DNA from: Datnioides undecimradiatus
Lineage: Eukaryota; Chordata; Actinopteri; Lobotiformes; Datnioididae
DNA length: 64,000 bases
Direction of reading: 5' to 3'
NCBI GenBank assembly: GCA_008933995.1
Contig: WARS01000034.1
Span: 4,070,707-4,134,706 of the forward strand
In this document: piece by piece, positions 38,881 through 49,790 of the stretch
Numbering within the stretch: position 1 is the stretch's first letter
How the letters are laid out: the number at the start of each line of letters is the position of its first letter
Notes under the pieces: generated by a model
Database searches by the model: none
Seen by the model: only the letters and a program-made list of their open reading frames with translations
Told to the model about the DNA's origin: nothing
Program-made: the position numbers and the translations under genes

Positions 38881-41800
38881 GCAGCATTTGAGTCTTTCTA
38901 TCAGGCCCCCTAACAGATCCTAAACCCAGAATTGCTCCTCACAGCTATTATATTGTGGTGCCTAACAATCATTTTCAGTCCTGATATAACCATGGATCGA
39001 GTAATTTCCAAAATAATATTGTGAAGTCTGACCCTGGCATGAGGACAACTTCACATCCAAAATGTGCTTGCATCTGCAGCAGATGAGATTTTTAGCCTTA
39101 CGTACATGAAGTGACTCCCTTCACCGGGAGTGCGTTGACCTGTTTTAGCATGTGTTAGTGTGAGTAACACAATTCCACACTGCTGTAATTTGTCACGAAT
39201 GAGCCAGACTGAGGCTACAAATAGCATTTGATAGTTTCGGCAGCTCCTGAAAGTCAGCCATGCAACTGCCATGAGTCATAACATCTCATCATTAACAAGC
39301 AAATTCGAGTGTACATAAGCGAGGCTGGATGGAGATGGAGACTTTTTGAGCAGAAAACCTCCCTTTTGCAGGAGTTTGCAGTCATGGAGCACACTGGAGG
39401 TAGAGGAGGCTTGTGCCCACTGGAGCTGGCGAATACGTCAGATCCCCTGGACAATAGTTAAGAAAAGAATTCATTGAAAGCATTGCTAAAGTGGGCCCAA
39501 GCTGAGCATCTAACCACAGGGAGCTTCAGCTAGGAAATGGGACCGTTGGGGGTGTGGGCACGCTTCAAAGGTGACCCAGCAAGGCCTCAAGGAGCCTGCT
39601 ATTTAGTGCCATCAGTCTCTTTCTTTCCCTCATTGTGTATATGTCTCTTTCGCTTCCCTCCCTACCACATTTTCCATTTTCCCCGGGTCTCTGGCTCTCC
39701 ATCAGTAGCTAAACTACATGGTGCTTCATAGGGATTCTCAAGATGGCTTCGTTATTCTGCACTAAGCCCGCCAGGAGTCCCTCCTCTGTCTACATAGTCC
39801 TGCACCAAAGCCCAGTAAGCGTTCAGGTCCTGTTGGTATCCAATCCCTGCCTTCTCACTGTGAGGGAAGCTTTTTTTTTAATTCTCGGCTAACAGCAGCA
39901 TCAGCATTTCAGAGTAAGAATCCAGTTGGGCAAGCACACTGGGATTTCAACAAAGTTTCTACCTTACTTAACTCTTTCTACTGTATTATTGTTAAGTCGT
40001 CGTCCCTTTGTAAAGGCAGGAAAGGAGACATTTTTGTGTGTGTGGACATATATTTGGATCAGTAAGAAGATGGATGAGAGTCCTGACTGATAAATGATTC
40101 TGTTTAGGAAACCGTAGAAAGAGCTGATGCAGAACAACAAGCAATAAAGCCACAGTAGATACAGCACATAAAGATTTCACAATGCCTCACCATGAGCAAA
40201 AATAGCATCTCCTTCAAAGTTTACATGGCAATTGCTATCATCATCTGATGCTTTTCTAATTGTGGTATAACCTTGTTTCTTCCATTCAACGTGGCATTTG
40301 TCTAATGTTTTGTGAAGTACCCTTTAAGTGTTTCATTAATGTCTAATTAGCTTTTCATTAGGAGAATTCAACTGTGACTTCTCCACGCAAGAATATAAGC
40401 AGCACAAGGTTTAACATTGGTAATGATTCTTTGCCGGATTGGGCGGCAATAATAAGGGCTGCTTTTGTGCTAAAGAACATTGTATTATGAGAACATCAAT
40501 GCAAAGAGTGGGTGTTGATCTTTGCAAATGTCATGCTCTGTTCCACATGGCTCAAATTGGACTTGTTATTTTCCCAACCCCCAGCCTGTTTGTTTCCCAC
40601 TGCCCTGTAACATTCAACAGGACTACCTTTATATCATTTTCAGACACGGCTTGTCCTCGGCAAAAGTAACATGGTGCAGAGAAAATCAGGATTTCACAAC
40701 ACATCATTGCAGCATTTCCTATTATTATTGCCACATGTTAACATGCTTATGAAATTCAGAAATGCAATTTAAGCATTGTAATTTGTCTCTTTATATCCGC
40801 TTTACCTGCATTAATTAAGGGGAACGAAGGCAGCAGTTTGGCTGCTTAGCGATATTGAGGTGCAGTGCCAAGTATGAATAACAAGAGATTGACCATACGC
40901 AAGGGGGACGTAGCAAAATGAATACAGAGCACGGCGAAGTCAATGGCTGCCTTAAAATGTGTGATTGGAGAGGTTCAGGCTGTAATAAACAGAACAAAGT
41001 GAAGGCTGAATAGAGAGACAATTAAATCACCACATCTGGCAACAATGCAAGCGGGTACACAGCCACTGCAGTCACAGGACTCCATCACTTGCGTAACCCT
41101 TCGCTGCCTGACCAGAAGATAAAGATAATGCTCACTCTCTGAGCTCATAAAAAGGTTTTCAGGAATCACTTCATGCTGCCCAGATGCCCCGCTGAATCTG
41201 GGAAACCCCCGTTCACCATCTACAATCATATTATCTACTGATTCAATTCCTGCACTTCTTCTCAGTCCAGATCAGTTGCTCGCCGTCCTGCTGATCACAA
41301 GCCACAGGGCAATCTTCAAGTCCTTTTATGTAGAGCCCAGACTGTTGCATTAAAGGAAGGACTAATTAGAGAGTAGAGGGAATATGATTTCGGCTGGACG
41401 ACTGGAGAAAGGAAGAGTTTTCCACCAGTGCCAGGAGTGACATAAGTGTCACTCTGACATTTTGTGGTCAGAGGATTTGGTTTTGCTTTAAAAGCTCATG
41501 TTGTTTCTCTCATCCAAAGCAAAAAGGCATTTGATCTTTTATGAAAGAAATACCTTTTTAACATTCTACCTTGATACATCCAGGAGCGCACACAGATTTA
41601 ATGAAGACCCAAAATAAAGTGTCTTTGTACGGTGTCTTTTAGATTTCTGTGTCCCACACTCGTCCAAGCAGCCATCAGCCTCCATTATTATCAATATAAT
41701 ATAAAAGCCATTTTGCAGAGAACTCAAACTTGCTTTGCAGATTACCAATAATTTAAAAAGTGTGCTGTTCCCGTGCAGCTTTTTGTCATTAATTGGTGGC

Positions 41801-41970
41801 TCCATTGCTTCCCATCTCACCAAAAGCATTCAACACAAAGCTATTTGTGTCCTCATCGCTGTTACGATTGCAAATGCCCTTTCCAAAAAAACTCTGAAAA
41901 GCTTAGTCTCTTCCCTCTCTGAAGTATTATTCCTGCTTGCTGCAGGGCTTAATTTATTCAAGGCTGTTAA
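38881..41970. other. il1rapl1: Intronic sequence, nothing recognised
   Basis: CpG-poor intron with no exon, RNA gene or clear repeat. Frames are short and conflicting. Confidence 0.55.
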
Positions 41971-42014
41971 AAGCAAAAAAAAGAAAAAAGAAAGAAAGAA
42001 AGAAAGAAAGAAAG
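41971..42014. repeat. (GAAA)n microsatellite with A-rich lead
   Basis: An A-rich lead (from 41971) runs into about six GAAA units ending at 42014. It gives a Lys-rich stretch in the frame 41735-42067, which is not a gene. Confidence 0.93.
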
Positions 42015-42439
42015 GCTTCCCTACTCAAGAACTGGATTGTTTGTATCTGAATGGGAAATGCTGGTAGATTAACTCAACATGGATGGTGCACACACTGCAT
42101 ACGGATGTACTGATCTGTAATCTATGTAATCTTCAGTGCACAAGGGCGATGCGATGCTCTAGTCACTCTGTGTGGGAAGTCTTTCAGTTCTCCATGAAGA
42201 ATGGTTTGTTCTCTCCCATGTGTGGGATTCCTCTGTCTAGTTTTTTCACACTCATATCCACACTCACATGCACATATGCCCTCTTTCTCTCACGCCTCTA
42301 CCTCTGTCACATGCACACAGATGCGGAAATGCATACATGTCTGCTCTCTCTGCCCTTCTCCGTGTCTCTTTCCTGGTTTTCCACTCCTCTGTGGTGTTGC
42401 GTGATTTCATAGCTTCCAGTCTGCCTGCTTAGCCACGGG

Positions 42440-42760
42440 AATCTTTGCTGACGTCTCCGTCCTGCAGCCACAGCTACTGAGAGAGATGCTCTAGAGGCGA
42501 AGCGAGATAAGACAGAGGAGACAATCACATTAAGTCTCACTTTACCCCCCTGACCAAGACCAGAGGTTGGGATTTGAATGTTAGAATCTGTGCACTTAAA
42601 TCCCTGCATGGCTGTTGGTGCATTTCCCAGACTGAGCGCACAACCTCTGCCTGTGCAGGCTTAGCTGCTCGCAGCAAAGCCGCCACAAATTAACACGCCG
42701 TCGTTAAGGGAACAACATGGAGGCATATGCATGAAGAGCCCCTTGGAATAAGTCTTGGAG
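42440..42760. other. GC-balanced, CpG-retaining block; possible regulatory DNA
   Basis: Non-repetitive block with CpG words (TGACGTCTCCGTCC near 42450, GCGAAGCGAG near 42497, CACGCCGTCG near 42694) and an octamer-like ATATGCAT at about 42724. No coding frame is recognised. It is called only because it departs from the local background. Confidence 0.2.
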
Positions 42761-42926
42761 AGTGACACCGCGGCTGTTGTCAGCACAGCAGTGGAGCTGT
42801 CAGTGCTACAACACAACATGCTGTTTGGATCCATGGGTGAAGCCTCTTGACATCAAAGGTGGCACACAAAAGGATCCGTGTTTCCTTTTACTGTTGTCTG
42901 CACCTGTCAAAATGGTGTGTTTTGCT

Positions 42927-42948
42927 TTTTTTGTTGTTGTTGTTGTTT
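42927..42948. repeat. (TTG)n short array
   Basis: Five or so TTG units follow a T run. They give Cys or Val runs in overlapping frames. Confidence 0.85.
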
Positions 42949-42995
42949 TATGTGCTCTTCCTGCACACTTGCCCTCCTGCTTTGTAGCACCACAG

Positions 42996-43010
42996 AGACC
43001 CCTGGTGGAA
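42996..43010 (-). promoter_or_regulatory. Possible CTCF-type motif
   Basis: The minus strand reads TTCCACCAGGGGTCT, close to the CTCF core CCASYAGRKGGCRS with two mismatches. A second, weaker match on the same strand (TCACCAGGGGGAAT) lies at 43532-43545. Matches of this quality occur by chance, so this is only a candidate. Confidence 0.2.
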
Positions 43011-43249
43011 GTGGAAAGTATAGCATCATGTGTATGTGTGTGAGTTTATGTGTGTGCGTGTGGTCCCAGCATCCCCAGAACACTTTCTCACTCCCTCAAA
43101 CACACACACTCACAGAGCTCTTGTTTCTCAGCTGTGGACAATATTTTTTGCTCAGCCGTGAGACAAAATGCAAAACCATCCTCCAACCCTGGGCCTTTGT
43201 CAAATCTCCATACCAGATTTTCCCTGTTAACGTTTTAGCTATCATCTGA

Positions 43250-43680
43250 GCGTGCTAGACTGCACTAGAGGGCCAAATTAGAGCAGGCCTTGGTAAAATA
43301 AAATCCCTATTATCTTTGAACTAGCAAGTACCCAATTATACGCCACCGTTATCTCCCATCTCACAGACTTCTGAGTCCTCGCCACAGGGCCAATGAGCAA
43401 GGAGTGCTAATGAAGAGATGCTGAATCACCTTTTTGCCTTCCTGGACGCACAACTGGTGGAGCCCCCTTGATCATCGGCGGCTTTTTTATGGATCAGAGT
43501 CATTCCCGGGCTTTGATGATGTGGTTCTTTTATTCCCCCTGGTGAGCCTTTCGCAGCACAGGCCCACACACTCATGGACGCGCTGTCGGCTGCGGCATGC
43601 ATGTGATAAGAATGAGAGGCCTCTAATCCACGGCAGAGAGAGAAAACAGGTTTAAAAGAGGTTTATCTGTCTCCAGTCAC
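43250..43680. other. Possible conserved noncoding element
   Basis: Non-repetitive sequence with local CpG retention (ATCATCGGCGGC near 43470, GGACGCGCTGTCGGCTGCGG near 43577) and GCTAATGAAG/CAATTATA words. The frame 43434-43655 has no recognisable domain. Only alignment could show constraint. Confidence 0.22.
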
Positions 43681-43995
43681 ATAGGATATGTGTTCAGAAT
43701 GAGCTGAGCAGAGAGAAGAACTCCCGCTGATTTGAAGGCAGGGGGTTTGTCTGTTGATATGTGTCTTCTGTGCACTTTCTTATCTCTCTTGTCACATAGT
43801 TTTCATCATCCCAGGAAACCTATCTGTACATCGCACTGCCTTCTAGTACAGAAAAATGACCTCAAATGTCTTTAGCTGCTTCCCTTTTTTCAGTCCTCCT
43901 TCAGTCTAACTAGAGCTTCATTTACTGCTTTTGACTCAAGCCTTCATAAGTTCACATTTTAGGACACTGAATTTAGCCAATACTACCAATACTTC

Positions 43996-44160
43996 ATTTT
44001 TATAAGGTGGGCCATTATTGGATATGAGCAGGTGAAGAGGCAGAGAGATTGAGGAGAGATGGAGGAATCACATGCAAGAGAAGGGCAGGCGGAAATCGAA
44101 CCAGCAATAGTTGCGTCCATGTGGAATGAGCCGTAACCATTTGGCTGTCAAGGTGCTTCC
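43996..44160 (-). mobile_element. tRNA-derived SINE remnant (family 2), minus strand
   Basis: On the minus strand, reading from about 44150, there is an A-box-like GACAGCCAAATGGTTACGGC. A good B box GGTTCGATTTCC follows (about 44092-44103), then a C/T-rich body and the tail TATCCAATAATGGCCCACC. Its tail and layout match the plus-strand copy at 38703-38880. The B box is better preserved here, suggesting a younger or less decayed insertion. Confidence 0.7.
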
Positions 44161-44220
44161 AGTTCTTCTTTTCAAGTGAAGTATGTTGTAGTATATGGGT
44201 GACAGAGATTCCATTCAAAG

Positions 44221-44500
44221 CTTAAAGCTGCATAAATCATGCATTCATTTTAAATTAGAAATGGATTGCATGACTGTGTAAAAAAAGATAAAAATAGAAA
44301 TTCCATGATAAACCCACAGACCACCACCTTACCAGCACCAAATGTCAGACAGACAAAGTTAGTGACCACTCAGTGAGCATTGTAGCATAGTAGCATTTAG
44401 CTGCTGAAGAAGCACTTATGTCCCTCCGAAGGTAGTGAAGGACAAACAGATAAAAGACAAGTTAGTACTGGACCAAATGAATGCTAATATTCATTATACT
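44221..44500 (+). mobile_element. Dispersed nonautonomous repeat starting TTAAAGCTGCAT
   Basis: It begins CTTAAAGCTGCATAAAT, the same kind of end as the 60567 element, then diverges into a different interior. Landmarks GTCAGACAGACAAAGTTAGT, TAGTAGCATTTAGCTGCTGA and TGTCCCTCCGAAGG, in that order, match a teleost repeat I remember. It lies 60 bases from the SINE at 43996-44160. No coding capacity. The right end is approximate. Confidence 0.5.
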
Positions 44501-46327
44501 TTCATGCATGCCTGTATTTGACATGCATGTTTTACATCATTTCCAGTCACCAATAATTTAATGTAAAATTTAAAAATAACTCCTTTTGAACACTGTCAAC
44601 ATACTTTCAAGAAGGGTTTAACACTATGCGCTTCATGCAGTCCTTAAGGATCAATCCTTAAACCCTGATATGTTATCATTTTATCTCGACAGCAGCTGGT
44701 GGCTTTCCACATGTCCTTAGCCACTTCTTGGAACTTGCCTCTAAATAACCTCAATTCCTATGCAGTCCTCGTCTAATCACCTCACCCTACTGTTCTTGCA
44801 CTTTGTCACAGCTCTTGAACAGCATTTTAAAAAAGTGAAATTGCTGCAATTAAATGTGGGTGCAATCAAGCTACTGCACTGCAGCATTGACCTCCGCTGG
44901 CAATGCATGAACACCCGTTATTCTCTCATCACATGCACACTGAAAACTATGTTTACAGCATCTGTGTAGTTTGTGGAATGAAGGTTGACTCAATCACAGT
45001 CAAGTTCAATAGACTTACAAGGGCAAACAGCATCTTCTCATTGTCACAAGAATACTAGTAAGGGGTATTTAAGTATGTAAAGTTGTGTAATTTGGAGTCC
45101 TGCTTAGTGCCTATATAGATCAGGGAGGGATCAATATAAGTTGAGAGATTTTTTTAAGGCCAAATGAATTCGAAGTAGTGCCAATCACTGTCCTTAAAAG
45201 CTTGGCTGCAAAACTTGTGTTTAAAAATTCCCAAAGTACTTCCTGCAGAATGTAGTGATTGCAATTTGAGAGTAGGGTCTGACTGAGATGGGAGCTGCTG
45301 AAGAGTATTAGAGCTTTTATGAAGGTACAGCCGTGCTGCGAAGTTGCAGCGGAAGAGGGTTCAAGAGAGTGTTTTAAAGTTTAAGAGGCCATCAGGGAAT
45401 TGAAAAGGGGTCTGGAATGGTTTAAGATGGCACCTCTGGAGCGTGAGAGACACTTTTAGAAATTGATGGAATCAAGGAGGCTGTTGTGGAGCTTTGGAGG
45501 GGTAAAAATTGCAGTCTGGTGATAGAAAAGGTGCAATAACAGGAAACGCATGTGAATCTAGGGCTGATGCTGATGCTGCATCAGATGTGGCCAGATATCC
45601 ACTGCACGGGGGAATGTGTTGTTTTGTTTATTTTTTCATTGTCTTGTTTGTGCTGGCCATGTGCAAGACATATAAGTTTCAACCTGTTGCTTAGATGCTG
45701 CTGGAACAATGTAAAGAACACAGGCTGTGCACATTGCGTAGCTCTTGTTTTGTTTCTCGTCTGCTGCACATTTTTTTCAGTAGCTGGATTTTAATGGTGG
45801 TTGCAAAAACAACAACAAGGCAACATCCCATCTACACTAAATGAGATTTAAACACACACCAGCCATATCACAGAGCATAACATCATTTAATGGACGTCAG
45901 TTGATGCTTGCAGCACACACCAAATAACAGAGACAATGGTCGTCAAAGCGCAGTAGAGGAAGGGAGCAAATATGATAAAATTGCAGTTTTGCTGAGAGTT
46001 GATGTGCATTGATGGCTGGAAATGGGAAAATGGTGTATCCTAATGCATTAGCACGCCTTTCATGAGTGAAGACAAAGCTGGTGTGCGGGGTAGCATAGAA
46101 AGCAATCGATGCTTCATGTGATGTTGATGTGTTTGGAGAAATAAAGATTGGCTTTGATAGAGCATTCAATAGCTAACAGCACTGATCACTATTAGAAAAA
46201 GGTCTCAGCGCTCTGTATCCGCACACTCAGCACCACCTGTTGTGTGAAAGATAAATAGTTCTACATGTATTGATTGGTTGAAATGATTGCAGGTATTGCC
46301 TCATATCCTGTCTCTCTTCTCCCACAG
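44501..46327. other. il1rapl1: Intron 3' portion before the Ig3 exon
   Basis: No gene or repeat is recognised. The last 20 bases form a normal acceptor (pyrimidine-rich CTGTCTCTCTTCTCCCACAG). Confidence 0.6.
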
Positions 46328-46460
46328 GAAGTCCTGTCAACCTGACGTGCCGAGCCTTCTTTGGGTACAGCGGAGACGTCAGTCCACTAATCTACTGGAT
46401 GAAGGGGGAGAAGTTCATTGAGGATTTGGATGAGGAGCGGGTGCAGGAGAGTGAAATCAA
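46328..46460 (+). CDS. il1rapl1: il1rapl1 coding exon: first half of Ig domain 3
   Basis: IL1RAPL1 is a postsynaptic single-pass receptor-like protein. Its Ig ectodomain binds presynaptic PTPRD and organises excitatory synapses. This 133-bp exon follows TTCTCCCACAG and ends at AA|GTAAGA. Two bases complete a split codon (phase-1 entry), and the exon leaves two bases of the next (phase 2). The product reads [15 protein letters not shown], then [20 protein letters not shown], then ERVQESEIK. The first Ig cysteine is at 46348-46350, the core Trp at 46396-46398, and NLT is an N-glycosylation sequon. [14 protein letters not shown] is characteristic of IL1RAPL1; IL1RAPL2 has FFGFSGESGPMIYW (from memory). 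The exon is flanked by introns above 46 kb and of 10 kb. Which fish duplicate (a or b) is unresolved. Confidence 0.95.
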
Positions 46461-47723
46461 GTAAGAGTTTGTGTTAAAATCCAGATTGACCGAATACCAA
46501 ACCAAGCATATGTTCTAAACCTGTTAACATCCCAGCAGAGCATGAACGGCACATTAGAACACATTTTACGAGGCTCTTCTAATCAAAGCAGTAAAGGACC
46601 CTGGGGTGGGACTGGTAAACACTTATTTAAGCCCAGTTACCAGAACTGTGTGACCACACATCAACACACGGAACAATAAAAGGAAGTTTTCACTGCCAAG
46701 CTATCATTTATGATGTTCATGAATGTTTTATGTGTCTGTTCAATAATGTAGATAGCTATGCATTCTTTATCATGTACAATATATATGCACAGCTTAGGCC
46801 ATTGCTCCATCAGTGATCAGCGATTACATTGTTGTGAAATATGAGTGCAGGCAGTAATAGCAGAGCAGCACAGCAGATGGAAACTCCATCTCCATTTGGG
46901 TGACCTCCATCTTTTGGCTCAGGCTCTTCACTGGAAGCAGAGGTCTGTTTACCCCAAATTCAGGTGAGAACCTGACAGCCAGGCGCACATACTGCCTGAA
47001 GCTGCCCGACCATCCGACAGTGGCATCTTACAGGCTGCTAGGAAGCTGCGTTTTTAAAGAAAAGCTCCCGCTGCTTTAGGTTATGATGCGTTTAGGTCTT
47101 ATGGGAAAAACAATGCAAGTTTATATCTTGAAAATGCTGCTCTATGTGTGTTTCAGGTGTTAGTTAGAACATGGGTTACTCTGAGCTCGCCATCCAGCAG
47201 AATGACATTTTAACCAAACATATGAAGCCTTTTTATGTCAGGAAACATCTTAATTGATTTTGCATTAGCGGTTGAAACAGCAATGCTTGTTTTTAGGGAC
47301 AAAAAAAAAAGTCACAAAATGTTGATCAGCAGGAGCCAGACTGCAGTGAACACAGCTTCAGGTTATTGCAGATTTGCATGCCGTATTTGGCTGAACGACA
47401 GGTTGATGTTTTCTGATGGTGGGGGCTCTTTGTTTTGGCTCGTGCTGCATTCAGGTCATATTGGAAAAAGGGGAAGAAGAGAAGGACAAAGTGTTGTTTT
47501 AGTTTAAAAACACTGACATATGGAGCCCATCCAGGATGTTATTTATTGATTAAATTAAAATAAACCATGAATAAACTCCAGACATTATTCACCTTTGCAA
47601 AGTATAGCTAGCTCAAGTAATGCTGCAATATCAGTCCTTGTCTATACCTTGTGTTGGATGTGTTCATGCAGCACAAAACAAAGGTTTAAATGCTGACTTA
47701 ACACACCAGCATCGTGTCTCCTT

Positions 47724-47744
47724 TTCAGCACCATGGACAGCACC
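47724..47744 (+). promoter_or_regulatory. Canonical RE1/NRSE site (REST/NRSF binding)
   Basis: The 21-base site reads TTCAGCACCA followed by TGGACAGCACC. Against the classical element TTCAGCACCA + CGGACAGCGCC it differs at two positions: one in the tolerant centre and one G-to-A near the 3' end. The 17-base core fits NTYAGMRCCNNRGMSAG completely, with standard spacing between half-sites. REST represses neuronal genes outside neurons, and il1rapl1 is a neuronal synaptic gene, so an intronic RE1 about 1.26 kb downstream of the Ig3 exon is biologically sensible. Binding itself is an inference. Confidence 0.75.
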
Positions 47745-48860
47745 ACTCATCTGACACTTATAGATTTAATAGAAAATAATCTCCAATTACAGTATGATAA
47801 CACACTGCTGACATACAAATAGAGGGGCTACTGTTTGCTGCCAGACTAACAGAACTGTCTTTGATGACAGTCTTCTTTCTTGTTCCTCTGCTTCTCTGTG
47901 AAGTTGTCGTCTGTGCCGCCCCTCTTTCTCCCACATCTCTGTGAATCTCTGGGCAGGGAAGGAGGCAGCCTCTGGTCCACTAACTTGCATTTTATTTCTG
48001 CTGTCTGTGAGGAGAATGAACTGAAAGTGGTATAAACTCTTGGTGCTAACACAGTGTGAATGGATCAAGGCCAACAATGAGTATCCTCAGGTAGCTCAGA
48101 CGTGGTGTCAACTTTACTGTCACATGACAGTGAACGTGCATTTATGATTTTATCCTTGTTCTACTATGTCCACATTATAGGGCTTTACTTTCCATTTCAT
48201 ATATCCTAAAAAAATTAGTTTTAGTTTTATATGGTCTATTGGAGAAAGTAGCATTAATCACCATGGGGGCTACATTTTGTGCCCACTGAGGATAAAAATA
48301 ATTCAGCAGAGGTGGGGACGTATACACCCATCCCCTCTTACAAATCAGACCAGGATATAACTCTTTTTTTCTACATTTGACCACCAACACTGATTTTCTG
48401 TTGCATTTTGCACTTGTTCCAACATTCATGGGTAGTTTATGGAATTTACTGCAGCCAAACAACACGACTGTACAGCTATGTTAGCAGATCTTTGAAGCTG
48501 TGCTTATGAGGACACTGCTGAGAGCAAAACACACACTTGGCTAATGTTTTATTTGATGATGATGAGATGATCTTCAGGGACTGAAGGTCAATCAAGGCTA
48601 GAGTAGAGTGCCAGTCCTCAGGTGAGCCCAGCTTTAGCAAGATAATCAATCACAATCATCAATAAAAGACTCCACAGTCTGTCGGGTGAAACAGTGGAGA
48701 TGCTCCTGTTAGTGGATGACAACTGTTTGATTATTTTAAAAATTAGATTGATTTAAAAAAAAAAATTATTGCATTCATTATATTTACCTTTACCCACACA
48801 GGTCAACTTGTCAGATGAAGTTAGAGCAAGAGACTTCCAGTAGAAGAGAAAATGTATAAA

Positions 48861-48900
48861 TAGATAGATACTTTATTAATCACGAAGGGAATTCAGGATT
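48861..48900 (-). mobile_element. LINE 3' tail remnant
   Basis: The plus strand reads TAGATAGATACTTTATTAAT then CACGAAGGGAATTCAGG. Read on the minus strand this is a LINE 3' end common in fish: a CTGAATTCCCTTCG word, an AATAAA signal within ATTAATAAAG, and a terminal TATCTATCTA microsatellite. Only the tail is present, typical of 5'-truncated insertion. It is probably an L2- or Rex-type clade, but the family was not verified. Confidence 0.6.
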
Positions 48901-49369
48901 AATAATATCAAATAAACAGAAAATACATATCCTAAAAGACATCTAACCAGAAAGGTGTTATTTCAAAATGAACAACCAGGAACTGAACGGCCATGTGTTT
49001 GTGCAGGGGTGTGGTCACTGTCTGCCAGATGTTGTTAAATAAATGTGAGTAATAAATAATCTTTCATTGCGTTTCAGCACTGAAGAGGAAATTCTTGCTC
49101 CTTAAGAATGTTTGGGGTTGTTTTTTTGCAATGGGAAACTGGTCATTCAGTGTATCCAGCCATGCTTAACATGTTTTGGTGTTATGTGTCCAGGTTTTGA
49201 GATGTCTGTCTTTGAAACTCCTGTTTCCACAGCAGTAATTGTGTTGCTGACAATGCTGAAAACATGCATCAGCAATATCTTTCTCAGGAAGAATGTCATG
49301 GTTACTGTGGATGTTCACAGATCTCACTAACAACGGTTCTCTGAGGGACTTTCTCTTTTCTTTTAGTAG

Positions 49370-49790
49370 AAAGTTGTTCCAGTTGGTTCCAATGTAGTTG
49401 CAACTGTTCAGAGTGAGGTATGTGTATTATCCAGACTTAACAGAGACGGTGAGAGACGTTTCTCCAAAGTTATCTTACTGTTGGAATTTGTTATTTTCCA
49501 ATATTCTAAGCATTACAAATGACTTTGGTTGTATTCCAGTGGAGGCAGAAACCTCAGAGACAGAAATCCCAAACTGAAACAAAACGTAACTACTTCCACT
49601 GGATACGGCACAGGCCAAGTTAGAATATATGTTCATTCCTAAATAGGACAAAGAAGCTCTAGTAGTCTCAAGAAAACAGTAAAACACTCTGGAGACAACA
49701 TGTTTGGTTTGTCCCTTATAGGCCACTGTAGAAAGATGGCAGCGCAGCATAATGGACGTCATTGAAGCAGGTAACTCTCTTTGTGTAAAT
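49370..49790 (+). repeat. Probable dispersed repeat
   Basis: Words such as CTAAGCATTACAAATGACT, CTTCCACTGGATAC and TATAGGCCACTGTAGAAAGA + TGGC resemble, in order, a teleost dispersed repeat I remember. There is no second copy in the window to test this, so it rests on memory. The small frame 49752-49946 begins in its right end and continues into flanking DNA; I do not take it as a gene. Confidence 0.35.

Larger units (their letters stand above)
1..46327 (+). other. il1rapl1: Partial giant intron of il1rapl1 upstream of the Ig3 exon
   Basis: This is intronic by inference: the first recognisable coding exon starts at 46328 with a phase-1 acceptor. I looked for the preceding exon, which in the family encodes the short linker between Ig domains 2 and 3, and did not recognise it. 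A very short diverged exon could be missed by eye. An intron above 46 kb fits the gene, whose mammalian orthologue spans more than a megabase. The segment is CpG-poor bulk DNA with microsatellites, SINEs, other dispersed repeats and a few CpG-retaining blocks, which are listed separately. Confidence 0.8.

Noticed and set aside
38703-44160. Possible tRNA genes from A-box and B-box matches
   Set aside because: The boxes belong to SINE copies with C/T-rich bodies and shared tails. No cloverleaf with paired acceptor stem was apparent.
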